Source: an uncultured Hungatella sp.
GTDB lineage: Bacteria > Bacillota > Clostridia > Lachnospirales > Lachnospiraceae
Reading direction: 5' to 3'
Length of the DNA: 52,315 nt
Assembly (NCBI GenBank): GCA_910588325.1
Contig: CAJUPP010000016.1
Coordinates: 1 to 52,315 of the forward strand
Shown piece by piece: positions 32,297 to 42,100 of this stretch. Each line of letters starts with the position of its first letter. Positions within the stretch are counted from its first letter, which is position 1. A model generated the notes under the pieces. That model was not told the origin of the DNA and did no database searches. It saw nothing but the letters and a program-made list of their open reading frames with translations. The position numbers and the translations under genes were made by a program.

Positions 32297-35200
32297 CTAA
32301 CCTTCCTGATTCAACATTTCCTGAAACTCTTCCAGAGTCATCAGAACCCGCCTTGGCTTGGTGCCCTCTTCCTCTCCTACTACTCCGGCCTCTGCCAGCT
32401 GATCCATAATTCTGGCCGCCCGGTTAAAACCGATTTTGAACATCCTCTGAAGCATACCGATAGAACCTTTTTCTTTCTCGATGATAAATTTCCCCGCCTG
32501 GGCAAAATACTCATCCCGTCCGCTGCCTTTCGCCTCTGCCTGCCCCATAAAAGCAGGCGCGGTAATCTGGCTCTCAATCTCCTTATGATAGACAGGAGCC
32601 GTATTCTGGGCTATCAAAAATTCTACCACCCCAGAAACCTCCTGATCCGATACAAAAGCCCCCTGAACACGCTGGGGCTTCTGATAACCAGAAGGATAAA
32701 ACAGCATATCGCCTTTTCCAAGAAGCTTCTCCGCACCGTACATATCAATAATGGTACGGGAGTCTACGCCGGAAGACACGGAAAAGGCAATCCTGGACGG
32801 AACATTTGCCTTGATCAGTCCGGTGATGACGTTCACAGACGGTCTCTGAGTAGCAATCACCAGATGAATGCCTGCCGCCCGGGCTAACTGTGCCAGACGG
32901 CAGATGGCATCCTCCACTTCCCCCGGAGACACCATCATCAGATCCGCCAGCTCATCTACAATGATAACGATAAGCGGCATCTTCTGAGGCTTATTCTCAT
33001 CCTCAATATCCTCAATCGCCTCCACCTTGGCATTGTATCCCTGCAGGTTTCGGACATTATACTGAGCAAATTTCTGGTAACGGTCCATCATCTCAGCCAC
33101 AGCCCAGTTTAAGGCACCGGAAGCTTTCTTGGGATCAGTCACCACCGGAATCAGAAGATGAGGAATCCCATTGTAGGCGCTTAACTCCACCACCTTGGGG
33201 TCAATCATAATCATCTTCACATCATTGGGATCCGATTTATAAATAAGACTCATGATTAAGGTATTGATACACACGGATTTACCGGAACCGGTGGCACCGG
33301 CAATCAGCAGATGGGGCATCTTGGCCACATCCGCCACTACCACCTGACCGCCGATATCTTTTCCCACGGCAAAGGCCAGTTTGGACTTATGATTTTTAAA
33401 TTCCTCAGACTCCAACAATTCTCTCAGATAAACCACATAATTTTCCTTATTGGGTACCTCGATTCCCACTGCGGATTTTCCGGGAATCGGAGCCTCAATT
33501 CGGATGTCAGCGGCAGCAAGATTAAGTTTAATGTCATCGGCCAGCCCTACAATCTTACTGACCTTCACTCCCTGCTCCGGATGAAGCTCATACCTGGTGA
33601 CTGTAGGGCCGCAGCTTACATTGGTAACCGTCACGCCTACACCGAAATTTCTTAAGGTCTGCTGCAGTTTTATAGCGGTTTCCCGATACTCCAGATCCGA
33701 TGCGGAATTGGAAGAAGTTTTTCCCTTTTTCAAAAGCTCTACGGATGGAAATTCATATGGTTTTTGCTGAAGTATTTCTTTCTGCATCTGCTGCAGAACA
33801 ATAACATCTCCCGCTTCTACGGCTTCCTCCCGCCGTTTTTCCAGTTTCTTTTTCAGAGCTTCTGTATCGCTTTCAATGATTTTCCCGGTTGAAGTCACCA
33901 CACGTTTGGATTCCTCAGGAACGGAGAATTCCATAGAATCGGAAGTATCATCGGCTTCATCTTCCGGTTCATAACGGTCTTCCGGATTATAGAAAACGTC
34001 GTTGCTTTGCTCGCTATAATCGTCGCCACTGTTTCTCTGTTCTGTGTATTCAGGCTCTTCATCATGGAAGTCCTCATCTTCCTGAACTGTATCATCCGGT
34101 TCATCTCTGTAAAATTCTTCATCCTCATGAAACTGATTCGCCCATCCGTCGAACTCTGATACCGGCTGGGAATTGCCGTATTCCTCTGCCTCATCCGGAA
34201 TGATCTCTTCCCTGGCATTCCATGGAACACAGTAATCGTCTGTAATTTCCATTTCTCCCAAAGTCCGCATATCTCTCTGTACATAAAGTTCCTGACTATT
34301 TCCGCGAATATGGTTATCATAAATTACTTTCTTCACATCGGAAACATCAACAGCCCTGTCTGCATCAAATGGAACCTTATCTTCAGCGGCAGCATAGGAA
34401 TTTGCCATATGAATGGTTCCGGTAAACACGTCTGCCGGTGAAACTTCTGTTTCTGCATTATGATTTCGGCCGGCTGTCCTAGAGGGATTCTCATACTCTT
34501 CATATGCCCTGTATCTGTCATCGTCATCATATCCTCTCTGGTCTTCATAATCTGGATATTCTTCATATCCGTCCTGATATTCATAGTCCTGATATCCATC
34601 AAACTCATCTGGTTTTGGTTCATCCACCCAGGCATCCAGTTTGGTAGAACTTAAGTTTACTCCGCGAAGCTTCTGCTCCTCCCTAAGCCGCTTTTTCTCT
34701 TCCTTCCGCTCCTCGTGAATCACCCGTTTTCGTTCTACATCTTCCCTGGCATACTGGTAAGCCCTTCCGCCGCCTTTTTTCACCAGAGCAACCAATGATT
34801 TTTCCGTGATACAGACTCCGCAGATGGCCAGCAGCACAAACAGAACCAGGTAAGTTCCGATAGTTCCAAGCACAGATCCCAACATCATCACCAGAAGGCC
34901 GCCTACAAAGCCGCCTCCCATTCCATTTTCAGAAGAACGAAAAAACGCCTCCGCTGCTTTCTGGCCTTCTTTAAATCCCTCTCCGAAAAACATCTCTGCC
35001 AGCCCGCACAGAATGATTACAGCCACAATCACAGAAACCAGCTTTAATGTAGCAATGGGATTGCCCCTGTTTGCCAAAGCAAAACAAGTTCCTACAAACA
35101 AAATAACAGGCGCAACAAATCCAATCATTCCGAAAATCCCCAGCTGCGCCATCCTCAGATAATCCCCTGCAATCCCACATAGATGAAAATTACTTAAAAA

Positions 35201-35389
35201 CAATAAAACGGCCAAAGCAAACGATCCGATAATTAAAACCTCAGAGCGAAGAAATCCCTCTTCTGGATTCTGTTGCTGTGTCTGCCGCATATTCTTTCCT
35301 CCAGATGTTCTGCTTCCCGATGCCTTTGTTCCTGATGTCTTTTTTCCTTTTTCGGTTGTCTTACTTCCACTTACTTTTGTCCCAGCCAC
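32297..35389 (-). CDS. ftsK: DNA translocase FtsK/SpoIIIE
   Basis: The 1030-residue translocase starts at a GTG with GGAGG about 12 bp upstream. It has a basic Ser/Thr/Lys-rich tail, four membrane segments (about residues 50-195), a long linker rich in Asp, Glu and Tyr (about 265-520), and the motor with Walker A GATGSGKS near 697 and DELADL near 810. The C-terminal gamma winged helix (SIGMLQRMFKIGFNRAARIMDQL) recognises polar DNA motifs. It moves DNA through the septum. The linker makes it longer than Bacillus SpoIIIE. Confidence 0.96.
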   Translation of the reverse strand: MAGTKVSGSKTTEKGKKTSGTKASGSRTSGGKNMRQTQQQNPEEGFLRSEVLIIGSFALAVLLFLSNFHLCGIAGDYLRMAQLGIFGMIGFVAPVILFVGTCFALANRGNPIATLKLVSVIVAVIILCGLAEMFFGEGFKEGQKAAEAFFRSSENGMGGGFVGGLLVMMLGSVLGTIGTYLVLFVLLAICGVCITEKSLVALVKKGGGRAYQYAREDVERKRVIHEERKEEKKRLREEQKLRGVNLSSTKLDAWVDEPKPDEFDGYQDYEYQDGYEEYPDYEDQRGYDDDDRYRAYEEYENPSRTAGRNHNAETEVSPADVFTGTIHMANSYAAAEDKVPFDADRAVDVSDVKKVIYDNHIRGNSQELYVQRDMRTLGEMEITDDYCVPWNAREEIIPDEAEEYGNSQPVSEFDGWANQFHEDEEFYRDEPDDTVQEDEDFHDEEPEYTEQRNSGDDYSEQSNDVFYNPEDRYEPEDEADDTSDSMEFSVPEESKRVVTSTGKIIESDTEALKKKLEKRREEAVEAGDVIVLQQMQKEILQQKPYEFPSVELLKKGKTSSNSASDLEYRETAIKLQQTLRNFGVGVTVTNVSCGPTVTRYELHPEQGVKVSKIVGLADDIKLNLAAADIRIEAPIPGKSAVGIEVPNKENYVVYLRELLESEEFKNHKSKLAFAVGKDIGGQVVVADVAKMPHLLIAGATGSGKSVCINTLIMSLIYKSDPNDVKMIMIDPKVVELSAYNGIPHLLIPVVTDPKKASGALNWAVAEMMDRYQKFAQYNVRNLQGYNAKVEAIEDIEDENKPQKMPLIVIIVDELADLMMVSPGEVEDAICRLAQLARAAGIHLVIATQRPSVNVITGLIKANVPSRIAFSVSSGVDSRTIIDMYGAEKLLGKGDMLFYPSGYQKPQRVQGAFVSDQEVSGVVEFLIAQNTAPVYHKEIESQITAPAFMGQAEAKGSGRDEYFAQAGKFIIEKEKGSIGMLQRMFKIGFNRAARIMDQLAEAGVVGEEEGTKPRRVLMTLEEFQEMLNQEG

Positions 35390-35449
35390 CAGTATTTTAA
35401 GCCTCCTTACTCCTCTTAATCAGGGGTCAAAAACTCCTGCACGTCAAAT

Positions 35450-35478
35450 AGTATACAAAAAATTTTCCAAAAAAGCAA
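35450..35478 (-). promoter_or_regulatory. Promoter upstream of ftsK
   Basis: On the minus strand TTGCTT (35473-35478) and TATACT (35450-35455) are spaced by 17 bp. It directly follows the MFS gene stop and could drive the long ftsK-to-thiN run. Confidence 0.65.
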
Positions 35479-36624
35479 TCAACTCTGAATTTCTTCTCTC
35501 TCCCCCATTTGTTTAACCAGAATACTGAACACCAAAAGTCCCATACAAGGTACAATATTCGATGCCATTCCCACAGTCAGCCCTGCGTGTTCCGATAGAA
35601 TCCCTGCAGTCCACGGCATCAGAATTGCCCCTGCACTGGCTACCGGAAGCATAATCCCGATGCTGGCGGGAGTTGTCATCTTCCCGGCACTGGCCATGGC
35701 AGTAGGATTCATACCTGCCATGGAAAATGCAAATGCAAACAGAAGCAGGATGGCTGGTATCTGACTATCTGTCATCATCATCCCGATATAAAAGATGATA
35801 CACCCGATTCCCATCTTAATCAGCGCAGAATATGTATTTTTAATCGGAAATACAAATGCAATCAAAAGTCTGGCTATCAAAGTAGCCGACCACATCACGG
35901 TCACCGTATAGGTGCTTAAAACTCCTGATAAAATTCCCCTTCCTTTAAAATAGGTAACCATCCATCCGTTGACGCTGAATTCTGCCGCATTCTGACAGAA
36001 TAAAAGCCCTGTCAGAAGCCAGAACTTTTTAATTTTCAGAAACCCCCAATCCGTCCCCTTTTCCTTTTGTTTTTGGTCTGCTGTCATGGGCGTCATCAAA
36101 AATATCACCCACATGGCCATTCCGATGACCGCCAGCACAAACAACGGAACCATGGAGCCGAAAGACGTTGTGACGGCGATAAAGAACGGACACAGAAGCG
36201 CCCCTAAGGCATAGCAGCTGTGCATCAGATTCATGCCCACGGCCCTGTTTTTAGAATTATTCCCCACCAGGATGGTGCAGGTATTGATGACACACCCCTT
36301 TGCGATTCCCAACAAAAAAAATGCCAGCATCAATAAGGTCATCCATGTGGTCATTCCCATTGCCAGATATCCGATTCCATACCCGGCAGTCAGAAGCATG
36401 GCCGTCTTTTTCATTCCCAGCTTTCCGTTAAGGGCAGCCGTCATAAAACCAGACAGAAGATTTCCAACGCTTACCAGGGACAGAAGGGTTCCTGTCATAT
36501 GGTAAGCAAACCCATATGCTTCCTGAAGAAGGCTTACCACAACTCCGCTGCTGATGACACAGATCCCGCTGATAAAAAAGGTAAATAATCCTGCGTTTCT
36601 CTGTAAAATATGATTTTTTTCCAT
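35479..36624 (-). CDS. MFS transporter, substrate unknown
   Basis: The 381-residue protein is a 12-segment major facilitator with few loops (GLFTFFISGICVISSGVV at the start, an RNAGLF lead-in, and a central basic/acidic loop DQKQKEKG between the halves). The overall look is of a sugar- or organic-solute MFS permease, but no specificity motif was recognised. It has no obvious partner gene: ftsK follows with its own promoter and the divergent lipoprotein lies upstream. Confidence 0.8.
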   Translation of the reverse strand: MEKNHILQRNAGLFTFFISGICVISSGVVVSLLQEAYGFAYHMTGTLLSLVSVGNLLSGFMTAALNGKLGMKKTAMLLTAGYGIGYLAMGMTTWMTLLMLAFFLLGIAKGCVINTCTILVGNNSKNRAVGMNLMHSCYALGALLCPFFIAVTTSFGSMVPLFVLAVIGMAMWVIFLMTPMTADQKQKEKGTDWGFLKIKKFWLLTGLLFCQNAAEFSVNGWMVTYFKGRGILSGVLSTYTVTVMWSATLIARLLIAFVFPIKNTYSALIKMGIGCIIFYIGMMMTDSQIPAILLLFAFAFSMAGMNPTAMASAGKMTTPASIGIMLPVASAGAILMPWTAGILSEHAGLTVGMASNIVPCMGLLVFSILVKQMGEREEIQS

Positions 36625-36694
36625 TTTAATTTATAGTTCCTTTCAATCTTTGCGTTTATTCCTGTAATTAAGTATTATGTAATAATTTTGCCTC

Positions 36695-36723
36695 TTCCAA
36701 AAGCTGAACCTTGATTGTATAAT
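36695..36723 (+). promoter_or_regulatory. Promoter of the lipoprotein gene
   Basis: TTCCAA (36695-36700) and a perfect TATAAT (36718-36723) are separated by 17 bp, about 45 bp before the start codon. Confidence 0.6.
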
Positions 36724-36767
36724 AAGAACTATAACACAAAAAACGCAAAATACAAAGGAGATATCTT

Positions 36768-37592
36768 ATGAAACGTAAATTTTCTATTCTGCTGCTTCTT
36801 GCAGGCAGTATCCTATTGTTAAATGGCTGTAAAAAAAAGCATGAGGAAGTAGATTTATCCAGTATTCATACCACTGCTGCCAGAGAAACCATGGCTCCCA
36901 CTACTGCCCAAGAAGAAGAAACCACCACCGAGGAAGAGGAAACCACCAAAGCTTCCGATGATGCCGGCCAGATTTCCTCCCAGACCCTTTCCTATCATCC
37001 CCAGGATAATGTGAATATCACCATTGCTTATCCGGAGATTTCCAACATGAATGATTCCGGCAAACAGGAACAGGTCAATCAACTTCTAAAAGAGAATGCC
37101 TCCTCACTGTATACTTCCATGGAAGCAGACGGCAATCTGGAATCCATGGATATCAAGTGCAGGGTAGAGTCCCTGGACCGTAATCGCGCAACCGTGGTTT
37201 ATACCGGTTCTTACAAGTTGAAAGACGGCGCTTATCCTGTCAGTGTATTCTTTACCAATACGGTAGATTTGCAGCAGGTTAAGTCCTTGGGAATCAATGA
37301 TTACTCTGACGCCTACACCATGGCCGGTTACCTGATGTCCGATGATGTAGAGTTTTATCAGGTAAACAGCGAGTTAAAAAATGCTCTCCTGGAATACCGG
37401 GCCACACAGACCCTTGAGGACTATACGAATCTGTTTAATCAGGCGGACTTTCCGCTGAAATCCTCAGATGGAACGGCAGATTTCCCGCAGTCCTTCAGTT
37501 ATTTAAATCAGAGTACGCTGTATTTTTCCATTCCGGTGCCTCATGCGCTGGGGGATTATGCGATTGTCAGTTTTCCGATGGATGGGAAATAA
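36768..37592 (+). CDS. Lipoprotein with DUF4163/DUF3298-like domain
   Basis: The 274-residue protein has a lipoprotein signal peptide with lipobox LLNGC (Cys about residue 21), a Thr/Glu-rich spacer (TTAQEEETTTEEEETTK) that likely spans the wall, and a C-terminal domain (NVNITIAYPEI, SMDIKCRVESL, FTNTVDLQQVKSLG, ALGDYAIVSFPM) resembling the DUF4163/DUF3298 pair of PdaC and RsiV. Function is unknown; ligand binding at the surface is possible. AAAGGAG precedes the ATG. It is monocistronic, with its own promoter and a strong terminator. Confidence 0.75.
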   Translation: MKRKFSILLLLAGSILLLNGCKKKHEEVDLSSIHTTAARETMAPTTAQEEETTTEEEETTKASDDAGQISSQTLSYHPQDNVNITIAYPEISNMNDSGKQEQVNQLLKENASSLYTSMEADGNLESMDIKCRVESLDRNRATVVYTGSYKLKDGAYPVSVFFTNTVDLQQVKSLGINDYSDAYTMAGYLMSDDVEFYQVNSELKNALLEYRATQTLEDYTNLFNQADFPLKSSDGTADFPQSFSYLNQSTLYFSIPVPHALGDYAIVSFPMDGK

Positions 37593-37637
37593 AAGAGATT
37601 GATTTGATTGATAGTTAGCTGGAAGGTTAGAATTGAA

Positions 37638-37688
37638 TAGAATTGTCGGCCGCAGTGTGTACTGTCAGGCCGGCAATTCTATTTTTTT
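37638..37688 (+). terminator. Strong intrinsic terminator after the lipoprotein gene
   Basis: A 14-bp stem with one G-T wobble (37638-37651 with 37668-37681) is followed by seven T residues. The loop can form a further small CAGT/ACTG stem. Confidence 0.9.
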
Positions 37689-37702
37689 AATGATTGCTTT
37701 CT

Positions 37703-38614
37703 CTACTGCTTTCCATTTCCTGTCTGTTCTTTCACCCTCCAGCTTCGATAACAGAAAAGAACATATCCAACCTTTGTACTAAACAACATTCGGCAGGGAT
37801 ATCCTTTCATAAAATCCGTACGAAATGTATCTTTATCCAGCAGATTATCCTTTCCAAATTCAAGGGCTTTTTCCACATGGAACATCTTGCTTACATTCTC
37901 AAAAAGCAACGCAAAAATCTTCAAAATCGTTTCCCTGTCAATCTCGGCCTTATCCTTTTGAGTCATTCGTGTTCCCAGTATACGATTGACTCCCCGTACC
38001 ATCAGAAGATCTCCGACTCCCAAAAGAATCTGAACACGGCTTCCTCCTTCAATATCATAAGAGCGCTGACAGTAGAAAACATTTCCCATATTCTGTCCTT
38101 TGTACTCTTCACTGAAAAGCTTTGACTCTATCTGAAACACCTCCATTGTCGCCCGGTTTACTGTCTTTGATATAAGAGGAAGATAAGAGGAAGACTTTTT
38201 ATTTTTCCGGGCAAAACTTTTCCCCACAATTGCCTGATCTTCCACCATAATATGCTCTGCCAGCCAGTTATTCATGGCAAGTAGCAAACGCTGAATAGCT
38301 GCAGTAGAATAACCTGACAACTCCAGGTCTTTTTTGATGGAAACCAATGTCTTATCCCTGAAATTATCATGAATTCGTTTGTGCTGTGCATAACCACTGT
38401 AGCGAATGGAACGCATATATGATTCTTCTTCCAGAAAATGTGTCATGGTATAGGCTTCCAGATATTTGATTCCTTCTTTGTATGTAGACGGATTGCTGTC
38501 AGTATCCTCCGGAATCTCAAGCAGCTTTTTCATGATCCGAAAAAGCTTGGCATGCGCCTTGTCCACTACTTCTACACCAATATTAAACTTATCATCCCAT
38601 GCAATCTGTTCCAT
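37703..38614 (-). CDS. Bacteriohemerythrin with C-terminal CheX-like domain
   Basis: The 303-residue protein begins with a hemerythrin domain (about 1-132) that keeps the whole di-iron ligand set: H21, H59 with E63, H78 with H82, H121 and D126, and the WDDKFNIGVEVVDKAH start. It should bind O2 or sense iron/redox. The remaining 165 residues (NRATMEVFQIESK, LLGVGDLLMVRGVNRILG, ETILKIFALLFENVSKMF) look like an alpha/beta domain of the CheX/CheC phosphatase type, but this is uncertain. The ATG at 38614 fits the AGGGGG Shine-Dalgarno better than the ATG at 38623. No partner gene is adjacent. Confidence 0.75.
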   Translation of the reverse strand: MEQIAWDDKFNIGVEVVDKAHAKLFRIMKKLLEIPEDTDSNPSTYKEGIKYLEAYTMTHFLEEESYMRSIRYSGYAQHKRIHDNFRDKTLVSIKKDLELSGYSTAAIQRLLLAMNNWLAEHIMVEDQAIVGKSFARKNKKSSSYLPLISKTVNRATMEVFQIESKLFSEEYKGQNMGNVFYCQRSYDIEGGSRVQILLGVGDLLMVRGVNRILGTRMTQKDKAEIDRETILKIFALLFENVSKMFHVEKALEFGKDNLLDKDTFRTDFMKGYPCRMLFSTKVGYVLFCYRSWRVKEQTGNGKQ

Positions 38615-38691
38615 AGATGTCATCCCCCTAAAATAAAAATCTGTTTTGTCAGGCTTTTCTGTTTAATTGCTTAAATGTAGATACACACAAA

Positions 38692-38721
38692 AATGCTTGA
38701 AAAACCATGTTTTCAAGCATT
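38692..38721 (-). terminator. Terminator after ssrA
   Basis: On the minus strand AATGCTTGAAAA (38710-38721) pairs with its complement (38692-38703) around a 6-nt loop, followed by TTTG. It begins 7 bp after the tmRNA 3' end. Confidence 0.8.
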
Positions 38722-38727
38722 CACATA

Positions 38728-39064
38728 TGGAGCTGACGGGATTTGAACCCGTGTCCAAAAACCAATTCCCTGTTCTTCTACTATCATAGTCAGTCCTTTT
38801 TCATTCCCTCTGCCGCCCGAAGACTAACATTCTGACGGTTTCAGTAGCTTCATCATACGCCCATATGCGCAAAGCTTTGCATACGTCGTTTCTCACATCA
38901 TCGACGCCAGGTTCTTAACGTGTGAGTGCGTTAAGGCTGACGGCTGCAATTAAGCAGCGTATGCTAAATTATCTTCAGCGTTTAATTTTAATTTTGCCAT
39001 TTAACCCATCGCATGGGGATAGCTTCACCAGCTGCATGATCCCTGTCGAAACCAGTACAGCCCC
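38728..39064 (-). ncRNA. ssrA: Transfer-messenger RNA (tmRNA)
   Basis: The minus strand gives the mature 5' end GGGGCTGTACTGGTTTCGAC and the 3' T-arm and acceptor GGTTCAAATCCCGTCAGCTCC, which pair as an alanine-type acceptor. The length of 337 nt is normal. The tag frame runs from 38997 down to 38950 and encodes AKLKLNAEDNLAYAA then stop, ending in the usual hydrophobic AYAA degron. CCA is not encoded (TAT follows the discriminator base), so it must be added. tmRNA with SmpB rescues ribosomes on broken mRNAs. Its promoter and terminator are both visible. Confidence 0.97.
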
Positions 39065-39089
39065 TTATAACATATCTGAGGCTGCATAT

Positions 39090-39118
39090 AGATTAGCATA
39101 GTTTCAGAAAAATGTCAA
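39090..39118 (-). promoter_or_regulatory. ssrA promoter
   Basis: On the minus strand a perfect TTGACA (39113-39118) and TAATCT (39090-39095) are spaced 17 bp, about 25 bp upstream of the mature tmRNA 5' end. The -35 overlaps the stop codon of the upstream hydrolase gene. Confidence 0.7.
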
Positions 39119-42100
39119 ATTATTTTCCTCAAAACCGGTGTCTTCAGAATCCCGGAGGGCCTTAAGCAGTATTCATAGGACCATTTACAGCCCTTTGTCC
39201 TCCAGTAATCCGGTGCTGACTTATTATCCTCCATGTCGCAGTTGTGCAGCGCTCCGAAGGTATTCACCCTGTTTCCGAATGCGGTGATATGGATCTCGTG
39301 CTTTCCCTCAGGAATCACTCCAAGATTCAGCCTGTATGGCGAGAAAGCAATACTCCCTTTCTTTTCCCCTTCCATATCCACTGTGACAAGAGGCGTGGCG
39401 AAACGGCTGATTTCTATCTCTGCCTCTTTCCCGTTCCCCTCTGTTTCCAGATGGTAAACTACGTTGCCTCCATAAAACGGAAGTCCCTGAACCGTCCAGT
39501 CACCGAAGTCCAGCTCTCTGACAGGTTCTGTCACCACTGCCCTTTGGCCCCTTACACAGACCCCGAAATCTCCCAGAAGATACACAGCTTCCAGGTTGGC
39601 TCCTTCATGGAAGCTCCGGACAATCCGCAGCTCATTCCTCCCTGCCTTTAGCCTTCCCAGAGACAAGGTTTTTATCTTTCTGTCCACATACCATCCGGTT
39701 TCCTCCCGGCTTTTCCTCTCTCCGTTCCAGTACAAAGTACATTCCTCCGGCTGCTCCAGCCCTGCTTCCACATTCTCCACTTCTGTCAGCGACCAGATCT
39801 CATAGCACAGTTCCAGGCACCGGGCCTTCTTATGGCACCCTGCCTCCTCCAGGACAGCCTTCCAGCCGAAACCTGTCTCCTCTCCCAGACCTGCACCTTT
39901 TCCTGGCACCTGCCGTTTTGCTGCCCATGGCTGAGCCCAGGCCTCAGTACGTAAGGGATAGCCCAGCGTCTTTCTCAGCTTATTATCCAGCCGCAGGATT
40001 TCCTCCTGTTCCTGCCAGGGCTGCCCATCAAAAGAATACTTTGGCATATCCAAAACCAGGACATTGGGCTCCTGCAGGGTTATGGAACAGCGGCTAGGTA
40101 CAGGCAGCGCCCTTCTCTCCTCTTTGCCCTTTTCTGCCTCATCCCCCGAGCCCCGGAAGTCTTCCTCCTCTTTTCCCCCTGGATTCATCATCAGAAGAAG
40201 GCTGTCATGCTCATACCAGTCCACAGAAAATTCTGTCTCCTGTTTTGTATACCGGCAGTGTTCAAGCCCAATACAGGTTCCGTCCATAGGGTTTAAGCGT
40301 GTACAGCTCCAAACCCCCTTCAGCCTGACCGTAAGGTGCTTTTTCTGTACCAGATCCTTTTTCTCCGGATTATACTTATGGGCAATAAACAGATACTGCT
40401 TCTCCCCCTCCTGTTGCATCCGGCAAAGAAGATCCTCCGCCCTTTCATACGCTCCGTAAAACAATTCCAGTTCCCTATATTCCTTTAGTTCTTCCAAAAG
40501 CCTGATTCCCCAATGGCTGATAACATTGCTGTCTGTCTTCAGCCCCTTTACCTTTTCTGACTGTATCCCATCCACACAGCCGGGAATTTTCTCCAGGAAG
40601 ATTACTTTTCCGCACTCTTTCTCATACTCCTTAAGCATTTCAACTGTTGCACTTTTCATAGTCTCCATAAAGGGCACCAGGATGGCTTCATAACACATCT
40701 TCCCTATCTGGCACTTCTTTTTTCGGCTGCCTTTGTACAATTCCGGAATCAGTCCTTCCGATATAAAATCAAAATCCAGGCAGTTCCTTAAAAGCCAGTC
40801 TGTCAGCCCCACAAATTTCTCATCCAGCTCTTTTAGCATCCCTATTGACTTTTCCCTGGTTCCCCACAAAAGCCAGCAGGTCTCCACCGGGTGGATCACC
40901 CCGATTTTTGCCATCCCCTCCCCCCGGCTCATAAGCACGGCAATTCTGGCAAAATAGTCCTCTATCAGCTTATACTCCTTGTACCAGGGCGACTGATAAA
41001 AGATAGAAGCCGGGTAATCTCTCTTTGCCTCTCCTTCCATGGAAATCCATGCCAGGTGGGGCGCCCGCACCGTAACCCCCAGAGCCGCCTGCCAGTCTCC
41101 CTGAAGCTTATGCCCCCGAAAATCAAAGCTCCAGTTGGTAACCCCATAAAGCTCACTGATCATAGCTTCCCTGCCAAACTGGCGGACCACGCTCTGAACC
41201 TGTTTAGCCGTGGTAAACTCCCTTCTGTCACATAGCAGATCCATCCCCGGAATCTGGAACCCGGCATAGGCTCTCATGGTTTCCCCCACATAAGCCGTCT
41301 GGGAAGACAAAAGAGGTTCTTTCATCAGATGGCCTGTAAGTGCAATGTGGTTTTCCTGGCACCACTGCCCGATCTGACGGCAGTAGCTTTCTGAAAACAG
41401 CCTGCTTACAAGCTCATGATAACAATATCTGGCCCTGGAATACTCCCCTTCTCTGTCATAGAACAGTTCCGGCAGCCTGTCCAGCAAATCAAAGCCATAG
41501 GTTTCTCTAAATATCCGGGGAAGCCTGTCCGTAAACGGCAGGATCACCTCTTCCCTGCTTTCTGTGCTTCCCGCCTGCTCCATAGGTGTGAACTGAGGCT
41601 CATCCGTAAAAATCCCCGGGATTTCCTTTCCAAATTCCCCGCCTGCCAGCTGCCTGTACCGTTCATATGTACTTTCAATAAATGCTTTTACCGCCTCAGG
41701 GTTCAGCGTGTCCACATAGGACTGGTTATTAAACCAGGGATTGTCTCCACACACCTCCAGATAAGCCCGCCATACCCGGCCTCTTCTGTCCTTTTCCTGG
41801 CTGGCTCCCGGGTCTTCCCCTGTCTTTTCTTCTCCCCTGTCCTCCATGCCAAGTCTTTCATACCCTTTTAAATACCCGTTCTCAGCCTCCACCCGGTAGA
41901 CCCCTAAAAGCTTTCTGTCGCTGCTGCGCACGGCCTTTGCCGTAGATCCCTTTTCAGACTCCTCTGGGATCTCCCCTTCCTTGTATTCCTTTAGAGTCCA
42001 GACCAGATATCTGGCACGATATGCCGGATTTGCCGTAACATACCCTCCTGCAAACCCGGAAGGCCACCTGTCTTCGTCGTAAAGCCAGGTCTTTATCCCT

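Noticed and set aside
33895..34635. Frames of 141 and 100 codons inside ftsK
   Set aside because: Alternative-frame readings of the repetitive acidic linker of ftsK on the same strand; methionine-rich low-complexity output without start signals.
38700..39064. ssrA as the attachment site of an integrated element
   Set aside because: The foreign-looking block is on the 5' side of ssrA; no duplicate of the ssrA 3' end and no integrase is present there.
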